In this document: piece after piece, positions 27,594 through 35,501 of the stretch
Layout: the number at the start of each line of letters is the position of its first letter
Numbering within the stretch: the stretch's first letter is position 1
NCBI GenBank assembly: GCA_030527235.1
Contig: JAUNBL010000014.1
Coordinates: 1-42,184 of the forward strand
Length of the DNA stretch: 42,184 bases
Source of the DNA: Clostridia bacterium
Lineage (GTDB): Bacteria; Bacillota; Clostridia; UMGS1883
Direction: 5' to 3'
The notes under the pieces: model-generated
What the model was told of the DNA's origin: nothing
The model's database searches: none
Seen by the model: only the letters and a program-made list of their open reading frames with translations
Program-made: the position numbers and the translations under genes

Positions 27594-27612
27594 ATTACTC
27601 GGAGTTGATTTT

Positions 27613-28641
27613 ATGAGTTCAAAAAAACATATAAAGGCAGGCAACGTTTTAATTGGCGGCGGCGCTCCGATAAGTGTGCAGTCTATGACAAACACCGACA
27701 CGCGTGACATTGACGCAACAGTTACCCAGATAAACCGGCTTGCCGCGCGCGGCTGTGACATAGTTCGTCTCGCCATTTTGGATATGGAGGCAGCGGAAGC
27801 GTTCGGGCAAATAAAACGTCGCGTCGCTCTGCCGTTGGTGGCGGACATCCATTTTGACTACCGCCTCGCCGTTCGCTGCGCGCGCGAAGGGGCGGACAAG
27901 ATTCGGATAAATCCCGGCAACATCGGCTCTAAAGAGCGCGTGCGCGCCGTAGTCGAAGAATGTGGGGAGCGCGGCATCCCCATCCGTATAGGAGTTAACG
28001 GCGGGTCGCTGCGCGACAAGAGCGCCCCGGTAACGGCAGATACGCTGTGCGAGAGCGCATTGGAACATATTTCTATTTTAGAAGATGAAAACTTTTCTGA
28101 TATAGCAATATCGCTCAAGGCGAGCGATGTTAAAACTACTATTGCCGCATACAGGAAAATAGCGGGACTTGTCCCCTATCCCCTTCACGTGGGCGTTACC
28201 GAGGCGGGTACGGAGTACGAAGGCGTTATAAAGAGCGCAATTGGCATCGGCTCGCTGCTTGCAGACAACATAGGCGACACTATCCGCGTTTCACTGACAG
28301 CGGATGTGGAAAAGGAGGCTGAAGCGGGGCTTGCCATTCTCCGTGCGCTCAATCTCCGTTCCGGCGCACGCCTTACAAGCTGCCCTACCTGCGGCAGGTG
28401 CAAGGTTGACATGATTCCACTTGCACAACGCGTATACGAAAGGCTGCGCAGCGTTGATAAAGATATTACGGTTGCGGTTATGGGTTGTGCTGTAAACGGT
28501 CCGGGCGAAGCGCGCCATGCAGACGTAGGTCTTGCCTGCGGCGACGGTGAAGCGCTAATCTTTGCGCGCGGAGAGATACTCCGCAAAGTTCCTATAGACA
28601 CCGCAGAGAACGAACTTTTTTACGAAATAGAAAGGTTGTAG
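27613..28641 (+). CDS. ispG: 4-hydroxy-3-methylbut-2-enyl diphosphate synthase
   Basis: A 342-residue [4Fe-4S] enzyme of the MEP isoprenoid pathway that converts methylerythritol cyclodiphosphate to HMBPP. The N-terminal TIM barrel starts with PISVQSMTNTDTRD and contains VADIHFDYRLA and KIRINPGNIG. The C-terminal domain carries the cluster cysteines in SCPTCGRCKVD and MGCAVNGPGEA, where the Glu is also a cluster ligand. ATG 27613 has GGAG eight bases upstream; the longer frame would begin upstream of the promoter. First gene of an operon that also contains polC six bases downstream and uppP, so carrier-lipid precursor and carrier recycling share one transcript. Confidence 0.96.
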   Translation: MSSKKHIKAGNVLIGGGAPISVQSMTNTDTRDIDATVTQINRLAARGCDIVRLAILDMEAAEAFGQIKRRVALPLVADIHFDYRLAVRCAREGADKIRINPGNIGSKERVRAVVEECGERGIPIRIGVNGGSLRDKSAPVTADTLCESALEHISILEDENFSDIAISLKASDVKTTIAAYRKIAGLVPYPLHVGVTEAGTEYEGVIKSAIGIGSLLADNIGDTIRVSLTADVEKEAEAGLAILRALNLRSGARLTSCPTCGRCKVDMIPLAQRVYERLRSVDKDITVAVMGCAVNGPGEARHADVGLACGDGEALIFARGEILRKVPIDTAENELFYEIERL

Positions 28642-28647
28642 AACGCA

Positions 28648-31600
28648 ATGATTTCCGAAAGAATTACACTTTCCGATATTTTTTCGAGAGCGACGGGCGA
28701 TGATGACGTGACAAGCGGCTTGGTGCGCGACATTTCCGCCAATCGCACGGCGCGCACGTTTGATATCTGCGTATCGTTCCCCAAAATTGTTGGCGCTGAA
28801 AAAATAGACGCGTATCGCAAAGAAGTGGAAACGTGCTACAACGCAGCCAGAGTTTCCTTTAATGTTACATATGATATTGACTCGCCTACTGACGAGGAAG
28901 TTTTAAGCGCGCTGCTCAACAGCGTGTACAGCGTGCGCAAGACCGATGCTCTGTACGATGTGATAATGAACAGCTGTAAGTGCCGTGTTGTCGGAAACCG
29001 TGCGGAAATTGAGCTTATGCACGGTAACCGCAGTCTTTTGGAGGAATCACATGTTGATGAAAAGATTGCGGACATTATGCTAAAGACACTTGGTCTTGTA
29101 ATGGAAGTCTCTTTCGTTGACGGCGAACTCGACATAGAAGAAACGGTGCTAACACCAATAGCCCCGCCCGCTAAAAAGGCGGCAAAACCATATAGCGGCG
29201 GCGCTCTGTTCGGGCGCGTCTTTGATACCTCTTCACAAGTGGAAATCGCCTCTATAACAGAGGAAACCGGCAAATGCGTTATTGCGGGCAAACCGTTTGG
29301 CGTGGCTTCGAGAGTTCTTAAAAACAACACCACGCTCGTTACCTTTTATATCACCGATTTTACCTCTTCTGTTACCGTGAAGTGCTTTCTCAAAGGCAAG
29401 GATGCCAATCTGCTGACGGAAGCGCTCAAAAGCGCTGATGAAAAAGGCTCTGCGGTTGCCGTCCGAGGAGTCGCGGAGTTCGACAACTACTCAAACGAGC
29501 TTGTCGTGCGTACTTTCGCCATTATTCCGTTCTCAATGCCGCTCCGTACCGACGATTCGCCAGTAAAACGGGTGGAGCTTCATGCACACACCAAATCCTC
29601 GGCCATGGATGCCGTGGTCACGGCAAAAGAACTTGTGGAAACCGCCGTCAGATGGGGGCATACAGCCGTTGCCATAACGGACCACGGCGTTGTGCAAGCG
29701 TTTCCTGAAGCGTTTAAGACGAAAAGCCTTCTTGAAAGCGAGATTAAAATTATCTACGGGGTAGAGGGATATCTTGTGGATGACGACAAACCTCTGCGTG
29801 ATGCAGTGCGCTATCATATAATTATACTTGCCAAGAACCAAACCGGACTTTTCAATCTTTATAAACTTATAAGCGCCTCTCATATCGATTACTTTTACAA
29901 AAAGCCGCTTCTTCCGCGCCGGGAGATAAATGCCCATCGTGAGGGACTGATTATAGGCTCGGCGTGCGAATCAGGTGAACTTTTCCGCGCTGTCCTGGCG
30001 AACGAGAGCGATGAACATCTGCGCTCAATAGCCGATTTTTACGATTACCTTGAAATCCAACCCATAGGCAACAACGAGTATCTGCAGCGCAGCGGCGCTG
30101 TAGCGGACATTGAATCACTGCGCAACCTTAACCGCCGCATTGCAGCGCTTGGCGATGCAATGGGGAAAATGACCGTTGCAACGTGTGATGTGCATTTTCT
30201 TGAAGCAAGAGACGAAATTTATCGCCGCATCCTGCAAGCCGGACAAGGATACACCGACGTGGAGTTTCAAGCGCCGCTCTTTTTCCGCACCACGGACGAG
30301 ATGCTTGCGGAATTTGCATACCTCGGCGAAGAAAAGGCGTACGAGGTGTGCGTTGAAAATACGAACCGCATTGCAGATATGATTGATGACCTGCGCCCGG
30401 TCCCCAAAGGACAATTTGCGCCTAAAATATCCGGCAGCGCAGAAGACATCGAGCATATAGCGCGCAAAAACGCATGCGCTCTTTATGGCGATACGCTGCC
30501 GCCGATAGTGGAGCAGCGTCTTGACAAAGAGCTAAAATCTGTCATCGGCAACAACTACGCCGACCTCTATAATATAGCTCGCCTCCTGGTTCAGCACTCC
30601 GTCAGTGACGGCTATATCGTTGGCTCACGCGGCAGTGTAGGCTCTTCGCTGCTCGCGTTTTTGACCGGAATAACCGAGGTCAACTCACTTCAGCCGCATT
30701 ACCGTTGTCCGAAGTGCCTATACAGCAAGTTCTTTACTGAAGGTGAATACGAATCCGGCTTTGATTTGCCCGACGCACTCTGTCCGGAATGTGGCACACG
30801 TCTTATAAAAGACGGCCACGATATTCCGTTTGAGACATTCCTCGGCTTTAAGGGCGACAAACAGCCTGATATTGACCTCAACTTTTCCGGCGAGTACCAA
30901 TCTCGCGCACATAAATACACCGAAGAGCTTTTCGGAGAAGGCTATGTATTCCGTGCCGGCACTGTAAACACCGTGGCGGAAAAGACGGCCTACGGTTTTG
31001 TAATGAGTTATTTTACCGAACGCGGGCGCCGTGTTCCGAATGCGGAAGTCGAGCGTCTTAAGCGCGGCTGCATGGAAGTAAAACGCACTACTGGTCAGCA
31101 CCCGGGCGGAATAATTGTTCTTCCCAAGGGACACGACATCCATGAGTTCACCCCTGTGCAGCATCCTGCGAATGACCGCGAAAGCGGTGTAATTACCACA
31201 CATTTTGACTATCACAGTATAGACCAAAACCTTTTGAAGCTTGATATTTTAGGACACGATGACCCGACTATGATAAAGATGCTCGAAGATTTGACCGGCA
31301 TTAAAGCAGCAGACATTCCGCTTGACGACAAAGGCGTAATGAGTCTGTTCCTCAGCACCGATGCACTCGGCGTTACTCCGGAGGAAATTGGCAGCGAAGT
31401 AGGGACTTTTGCCGTACCGGAGTTTGGTACGAAGTTCGTACGCCAGATGCTGCTTGACACCAAACCCACCACCTTCAGCGAGCTTGTAAGAATTTCAGGA
31501 CTATCTCACGGCACAGACGTGTGGACTCACAACGCGCAGGACCTGGTGCGTTCAGGCACATGCAAACTGCGCGATGCCATATGCTGCCGCGACGATATAA

Positions 31601-32292
31601 TGATATACCTCATCCACAAGGGGATGGACGCATCTAAAGCATTTAAGATAATGGAGCGTGTGAGAAAGGGAAAACATTTGACGGAAGAAGACGAAAACTC
31701 AATGCTTGAACTGGATGTTCCCGCTTGGTATATCGACTCGTGCAACAAAATCCAGTATATGTTCCCGCGCGCACATGCGGCAGCATACGTAACCATGTCG
31801 TTCAGAGTCGCTTATTTTAAGGTATATTACCCGCTCGCCTTTTATTCCACATACTACACGGTGCGCGCCGACACGTTCGACTATGAGGCGATGGCGTGCG
31901 GACAAGATAAGGTAAAACGTCTCATTCACGATATTTCACTCATAGATGAGCCTTCATCGCGGGACAAAGTCACACTTACTATTTTAGAGGTTGTAAATGA
32001 AATGTACGCCCGCGGCATAGAGTTTCTCCCTATTGATATTTACAAATCACACCCGACACGTTTTTTATGCGAGGACGGCAAAATCCGGCCCGCGCTTAAC
32101 AGCCTTCCGGGTCTTGGAAGCGCTGCGGCCGAAGGTATTGCACGCGCACGCGAAACAGGCGAGTTTTTGTCCGTGGACGAGTTCAAAACACGCACCGGCG
32201 TATCAAGCGCAGCAATAGACATGTTCTCGCGCAACGGCTGCTTTGCCGGTATGCCGCAATCAAGCCAGATTAACTTGTTTGAAATGCAATAG
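28648..32292 (+). CDS. polC: DNA polymerase III alpha subunit, PolC type, lacking the exonuclease domain
   Basis: A 1,214-residue replicative polymerase; typical PolC has about 1,400-1,440. Order seen: N-terminal region, OB fold (about 180-295), PHP domain with HAHT (312-315), ITDHG (343-347), GSAC and CDVHF (513-517), zinc-binding CPKC...CPEC (Cys687, 690, 712, 715), and the polymerase palm with catalytic Asp741 and Asp743 in PDIDLNF and Asp866 in LLKLDILGHDD. The C-terminal helix-hairpin-helix and tail follow. In standard PolC the DnaQ-like proofreading exonuclease (about 190 residues, DxE...DETTG-type motifs) interrupts the PHP domain. Here GVEGYLVDDDKPLRD passes directly into AVRYHIIILAKN (about residues 371-396) and no exonuclease motif occurs anywhere. 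The reading frame is intact. Confidence 0.94.
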   Translation: MISERITLSDIFSRATGDDDVTSGLVRDISANRTARTFDICVSFPKIVGAEKIDAYRKEVETCYNAARVSFNVTYDIDSPTDEEVLSALLNSVYSVRKTDALYDVIMNSCKCRVVGNRAEIELMHGNRSLLEESHVDEKIADIMLKTLGLVMEVSFVDGELDIEETVLTPIAPPAKKAAKPYSGGALFGRVFDTSSQVEIASITEETGKCVIAGKPFGVASRVLKNNTTLVTFYITDFTSSVTVKCFLKGKDANLLTEALKSADEKGSAVAVRGVAEFDNYSNELVVRTFAIIPFSMPLRTDDSPVKRVELHAHTKSSAMDAVVTAKELVETAVRWGHTAVAITDHGVVQAFPEAFKTKSLLESEIKIIYGVEGYLVDDDKPLRDAVRYHIIILAKNQTGLFNLYKLISASHIDYFYKKPLLPRREINAHREGLIIGSACESGELFRAVLANESDEHLRSIADFYDYLEIQPIGNNEYLQRSGAVADIESLRNLNRRIAALGDAMGKMTVATCDVHFLEARDEIYRRILQAGQGYTDVEFQAPLFFRTTDEMLAEFAYLGEEKAYEVCVENTNRIADMIDDLRPVPKGQFAPKISGSAEDIEHIARKNACALYGDTLPPIVEQRLDKELKSVIGNNYADLYNIARLLVQHSVSDGYIVGSRGSVGSSLLAFLTGITEVNSLQPHYRCPKCLYSKFFTEGEYESGFDLPDALCPECGTRLIKDGHDIPFETFLGFKGDKQPDIDLNFSGEYQSRAHKYTEELFGEGYVFRAGTVNTVAEKTAYGFVMSYFTERGRRVPNAEVERLKRGCMEVKRTTGQHPGGIIVLPKGHDIHEFTPVQHPANDRESGVITTHFDYHSIDQNLLKLDILGHDDPTMIKMLEDLTGIKAADIPLDDKGVMSLFLSTDALGVTPEEIGSEVGTFAVPEFGTKFVRQMLLDTKPTTFSELVRISGLSHGTDVWTHNAQDLVRSGTCKLRDAICCRDDIMIYLIHKGMDASKAFKIMERVRKGKHLTEEDENSMLELDVPAWYIDSCNKIQYMFPRAHAAAYVTMSFRVAYFKVYYPLAFYSTYYTVRADTFDYEAMACGQDKVKRLIHDISLIDEPSSRDKVTLTILEVVNEMYARGIEFLPIDIYKSHPTRFLCEDGKIRPALNSLPGLGSAAAEGIARARETGEFLSVDEFKTRTGVSSAAIDMFSRNGCFAGMPQSSQINLFEMQ

Positions 32293-32359
32293 CATACGGC
32301 TTTACCGCCCACTTTAACGAAAGGAAGCTTTCGCGCAAGCGGGAGCAAGGGTTATCAAA

Positions 32360-33310
32360 ATGCGTCTCCCCGTACTCTATATAATAGCTCCGTGCTACAA
32401 CGAAGCGGAAATAATAAGAGAGACAACATCCGCACTTTTGTCACTGCTGCGTTCTATGGAAAGCGACTGCCTTATCAGCGCTGACAGCCGCATCCTTTAC
32501 GCCGATGACGGCTCCTGCGACGCGACCTGGGACATTATCAAGTCGCTCACACAGGAAAACAAGGATATTCATGCCATACGGCTCTCTCGAAACCGCGGCC
32601 ATCAAAACGCGCTGATGGCGGCTCTAATGTATTCACGGGGCAAATGCGATGCCGCAGTCACCGTTGACGCGGACCTTCAGGACGACATTTCAAAAATACC
32701 CCAAATGGTTGCGCATTACCTCAAAGGCGCGCAGATAGTATACGGAGTGCGCGTATCTCGTGCAAAAGACACACGCTTTAAGCGCATAAGCGCAAGCATG
32801 TTTTACCGGCTGCTGACATTTTTAGGGGTTGAAATAGTCGGGAACCACGCCGATTTCAGACTTATGTCATCTGCAGCGCTCGATGCGCTTTCCGAATTTT
32901 CAGAGGTGAACCTCTTCCTGCGCGCCATGGCGCCGCTGATAGGCTTTAAGACCGCGCGCGTCACTTATGAGCGTCAAAAACGAATCGGGGGAAAAACCAA
33001 ATACCCGCTTAGAAAAATGATTTCATTTTCACTTGACGCAATCACAAGCTTTAGCATAAAGCCAATCAGAATTATCTCTTCGATAGGGCTATTTGTATTT
33101 CTTATCAGTATCATCATGTTGATTTATTCGCTTGTACAGCATTTTGCGCACCAAACCGTCATAGGATGGAGCAGTCTTATTATTTCAGTTTGGGCGCTCG
33201 GCGGACTTCAGCTTCTGGCAATAGGAGTTATCGGCGAATATATAGGAAAAATTTACATTGAAACCAAGAGACGCCCACGCTATATTATAGAAGAAATAAT
33301 CGACAAATAA
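32360..33310 (+). CDS. family 2 glycosyltransferase, GtrB/DPM1-like
   Basis: A 316-residue membrane-bound glycosyltransferase that most likely transfers a sugar from a nucleotide donor to undecaprenyl phosphate. The cytoplasmic GT-A domain (about 1-230) has IIAPCYNEAEII near the N-terminus, the nucleotide-binding YADDGSCDAT (about 48-57) and the metal-binding TVDADLQDD (about 99-107). The QKRIGGKTKYPLRKM segment (about 205-219) is typical of the subfamily. Two C-terminal transmembrane helices (about 233-258 and 268-292) anchor it. AGGG lies eight bases before the ATG. It is followed 19 bases later by uppP, which recycles the same lipid carrier, supporting the role. Confidence 0.9.
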   Translation: MRLPVLYIIAPCYNEAEIIRETTSALLSLLRSMESDCLISADSRILYADDGSCDATWDIIKSLTQENKDIHAIRLSRNRGHQNALMAALMYSRGKCDAAVTVDADLQDDISKIPQMVAHYLKGAQIVYGVRVSRAKDTRFKRISASMFYRLLTFLGVEIVGNHADFRLMSSAALDALSEFSEVNLFLRAMAPLIGFKTARVTYERQKRIGGKTKYPLRKMISFSLDAITSFSIKPIRIISSIGLFVFLISIIMLIYSLVQHFAHQTVIGWSSLIISVWALGGLQLLAIGVIGEYIGKIYIETKRRPRYIIEEIIDK

Positions 33311-33329
33311 ATGTATGGGAGGAATTGTC

Positions 33330-34163
33330 ATGATGGATTTTATTGAAGCGCTCAAAGTTATATTTCTCGGCATCGTAGAGGGAGTTACCGAATGGCTGCC
33401 TATAAGCAGCACTGGGCATATGCTGTTGGTGGACGAATTTCTGCAACTCAAAATGAGCGAGCAGTTTAAGGAAATGTTCTTCGTTGTCATTCAGCTTGGG
33501 GCGATTTTGGCGGTTGTGTTTCTTTTTTGGAGCAAAATGTTTCCATTCCAATTCAAAGACAAATCTCAGAGCATCGTAAAAAAGGAAACCTTCTCAATCT
33601 GGTTCAAAGTTGTCGTGGCTTGTGTTCCCGGCGCCATCGTAACTCTTTTGTTTGACGATTATATAGAGGCGCATCTTCACACCCCACCCATCATTGCCGC
33701 AATGCTGATTTTATACGGCGCGGCGTTTATCGCAGTTGAAAATCTTAATAAGCGCCGCACACCGAGAATAGAAACACTGTCCACCATTTCTTATGCGGAC
33801 GCGCTTTTAATCGGTCTGTTCCAGGTGCTCTCGATAATTCCCGGCACCTCACGCTCCGGCGCGACAATAGTCGGCGCGCTTTTAATCGGCGTTTCGCGCG
33901 TGGCTGCGGCGGAATTCACATTCTTTCTCGCAGTACCGGTCATGTTCGGGTTGAGTATTATAAAAATCATCAAATTTGGTCTCGTATTCACCTCTCATGA
34001 GCTTTTTGTGCTTCTCTTGGGCATGGCCGTCGCGTTTGCCGTGTCTCTGCTCGTCATCAAGTTCTTAATGGGATACATAAAAAAGCACGATTTCAAGCTC
34101 TTTGGCTTCTACCGCATCGTTTTGGGCGCTGTCATACTTATTTACTTTGCTTTCCTCCGCTGA
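33330..34163 (+). CDS. uppP: undecaprenyl-diphosphatase
   Basis: A 277-residue BacA-type membrane phosphatase that converts undecaprenyl diphosphate to the monophosphate carrier used in wall synthesis; the family also gives intrinsic bacitracin tolerance. Both signature motifs are present: EGVTEWLPISSTGHMLL (about 16-32) and PGTSRSGATI (about 170-179). About seven to eight hydrophobic segments span the chain. ATG 33330 has GGGAGG seven bases upstream, so the frame's earlier start at 33315 is rejected. Last gene of the ispG operon. I see no convincing terminator directly after it. Confidence 0.95.
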   Translation: MMDFIEALKVIFLGIVEGVTEWLPISSTGHMLLVDEFLQLKMSEQFKEMFFVVIQLGAILAVVFLFWSKMFPFQFKDKSQSIVKKETFSIWFKVVVACVPGAIVTLLFDDYIEAHLHTPPIIAAMLILYGAAFIAVENLNKRRTPRIETLSTISYADALLIGLFQVLSIIPGTSRSGATIVGALLIGVSRVAAAEFTFFLAVPVMFGLSIIKIIKFGLVFTSHELFVLLLGMAVAFAVSLLVIKFLMGYIKKHDFKLFGFYRIVLGAVILIYFAFLR

Positions 34164-34293
34164 AAATACTCCTAACGCTAATCACCAAAGCGTCCCTGCA
34201 GGCATTCAAAATTTCTTGCGCTCAGATATACACACCCAAGCTAATGCGCTTGAAAGCTTAACTGTTTTTTCTCCCAAAGCATGGCGCTAACTT

Positions 34294-34485
34294 CTAATTG
34301 ACACAGTCTCGCTTTTCATAAACCTTTATTAAACCATTTGTCCGGCTTGCAAAAACTGTTTGAGAGAAATCATCCAAAACAATTTCTCCTCTAAGGTTAA
34401 TCATATATAATTTCCCCGAATCTCTTGGCACATCAACTGCAAATTCATTATAGAAGCTGTTCGCCTTTGTGTTTGGTTCGTTTGG
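34294..34485 (-). pseudogene. decayed coding remnant (C-terminal fragment)
   Basis: A 63-codon open frame with no start codon near its beginning. It reads like real protein: it includes FYNEFAVDVPRDSGKLYMI, NLRGEIVLDDFSQTVFAS and ends GLIKVYEKRDCVN. It looks like the last part of a beta-propeller or WG-repeat-like protein, but I cannot name the family. Stops close the frame at once upstream. An extended -10-like TGATATAAT occurs just upstream on the same strand. It is either the 3' scar of a deleted gene or chance; the protein-like character favours a scar. Confidence 0.35.
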
Positions 34486-34524
34486 TTACTTACCATTATA
34501 TCACATTGGACGTTCAGCTTCTAT
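34450..34524. repeat. 10-base inverted repeat flanking 55 bases
   Basis: ATAGAAGCTG at 34450-34459 and its exact complement CAGCTTCTAT at 34515-34524, with further partial matching (TTCG versus CGTT) inward. The arms flank a TATAAT-like box on the minus strand. It could be a hairpin, an operator or the ends of a tiny element; nothing decides between these. Confidence 0.4.
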
Positions 34525-34586
34525 CCTTTTTGGGTCACATCATTGCATCACATACATTTTAGGCTAAGAATTTTGGTCAGTAATAA

Positions 34587-35324
34587 TTACAATACCAACG
34601 CCGCCCGCGACATAAGCAGCAAGACAAAATATATTGCAGGCTGATGCAGCAGATATATTTCAAACGAAAGTCTGCCCATGCGGGAAAGCAGCGGAATTCT
34701 TCTGCCCCTAAGCGCATGAAGCATTTTTCGTTTTTCAATTGCGCGGCACAGGAAAAATCCGACGGCAAACAAACTTAGCCACGGCAGCAGCGGAAAATAG
34801 TCAGCCGTTGCAAATGAATCCGGCGGAAAACCAAAATATGCCGTGAATAGATCTTTATATAAAAAATCCGGCAGTTTCACAAATCCAAACAACGCGCTTT
34901 TATCCGCTACAGTGCGCAATGAGGCAAAAAGCGCCACGCTTGCGGCAAGCCCCGTCTCCGGCGCAGTTTTTTCAAGCAGCGGCAAAAGGAGTTTCATAAT
35001 CAGCATGGAACTTCCCAAAAAGGTCAATATGCCAAAATATATCGGTGTATCGGGCAGGACAAAGAAGCTTGCTGCGCTTACCGCCGCGCCTCCGATAAGG
35101 ACTGTAAGCGCGCGCTTTAGCGGCTTTTTAGCTATTGCAAAGCAAAACCCCGACAGCGCTATAAAAGTGCAGCATATGCTCTGCTGCCATATGAATCCCG
35201 CCATAGATGTAAACCACGGCCAGTTTGCCCCGAAAAGATGTACCGCATCCCATGCTGCGTGGTAAAGTATCATCGAAAGCAGCGCCGCCGCCCGTATATT
35301 GTCCAATATGTAATATCTGTTCAT
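34587..35324 (-). CDS. DUF1624 (HGSNAT-like) membrane acyltransferase
   Basis: A 245-residue polytopic membrane protein. It begins MNRYYILDNIRAAALLSMILYHAAWD, matching the first helix of the DUF1624 / heparan-alpha-glucosaminide N-acetyltransferase catalytic family, including the characteristic His (about residue 22) followed by Asp (about 26). About six hydrophobic segments follow, with LPWLSLFAVGFFLCRAIEKR (about 174-193) and a final GRLSFEIYLLHQPAIYFVLL typical of the family. It probably transfers an acyl group across the membrane to a cell-surface glycan; the substrate is unknown. The ATG has AGGGGGG about eight bases upstream. It is divergent from the SLH lipoprotein and may share the palindrome between them. 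Confidence 0.85.
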   Translation of the reverse strand: MNRYYILDNIRAAALLSMILYHAAWDAVHLFGANWPWFTSMAGFIWQQSICCTFIALSGFCFAIAKKPLKRALTVLIGGAAVSAASFFVLPDTPIYFGILTFLGSSMLIMKLLLPLLEKTAPETGLAASVALFASLRTVADKSALFGFVKLPDFLYKDLFTAYFGFPPDSFATADYFPLLPWLSLFAVGFFLCRAIEKRKMLHALRGRRIPLLSRMGRLSFEIYLLHQPAIYFVLLLMSRAALVL

Positions 35325-35394
35325 ATCTTGCGCCCCCCTGACCTAAACGTCTGTATATATGTAAATCTCAATCGGCGCGCCAAGTCAAGCGTTT

Positions 35395-35424
35395 TTCACA
35401 AAAAATATGTTAATTTTTTGTGAA
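35395..35424. promoter_or_regulatory. perfect 12-base palindrome between divergent genes
   Basis: TTCACAAAAAAT (35395-35406), six bases, ATTTTTTGTGAA (35413-35424). It lies between a TTGACT -35-like box for the minus-strand acyltransferase (35388-35383) and the plus-strand promoter of the lipoprotein (35446-35474). This is an ideal place for a repressor or activator controlling both. It is not followed by an open reading frame end, so it is not simply a terminator. Confidence 0.55.
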
Positions 35425-35445
35425 CACTTTTGGTGCGCATATGGC

Positions 35446-35474
35446 TTGCTATTTATAGTCGCATGTGTTAATAT
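35446..35474 (+). promoter_or_regulatory. promoter for the SLH/PstS-like lipoprotein
   Basis: TTGCTA (35446-35451), 17 bases, TAATAT (35469-35474), followed by AAGAAAGGACG and the start codon at 35502. The leader would be about 20 bases. Confidence 0.6.
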
Positions 35475-35501
35475 GGGAAATAAGAAAGGACGTGCCCAAC
35501 A

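Larger units (their letters stand above)
34164..34586. other. 423-base stretch without an intact gene
   Basis: Between uppP and the convergent DUF1624 gene. It holds a short hairpin (ACGCT / AGCGT, 34175-34192, no T-run), a decayed minus-strand reading frame (34294-34485) and a 10-base inverted repeat at 34450-34459 and 34515-34524. Composition is more AT-rich than the neighbouring genes. No complete gene or RNA is recognisable. Confidence 0.6.

Noticed and set aside
27559..27612. An upstream start for ispG
   Set aside because: It would begin before the predicted promoter -35 box; ATG 27613 has a proper ribosome binding site and matches family length.
34102..34290. A 62-codon plus-strand frame overlapping the end of uppP
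   Set aside because: Starts inside uppP in another frame, has no ribosome binding site, and its tail is low-complexity non-coding sequence.
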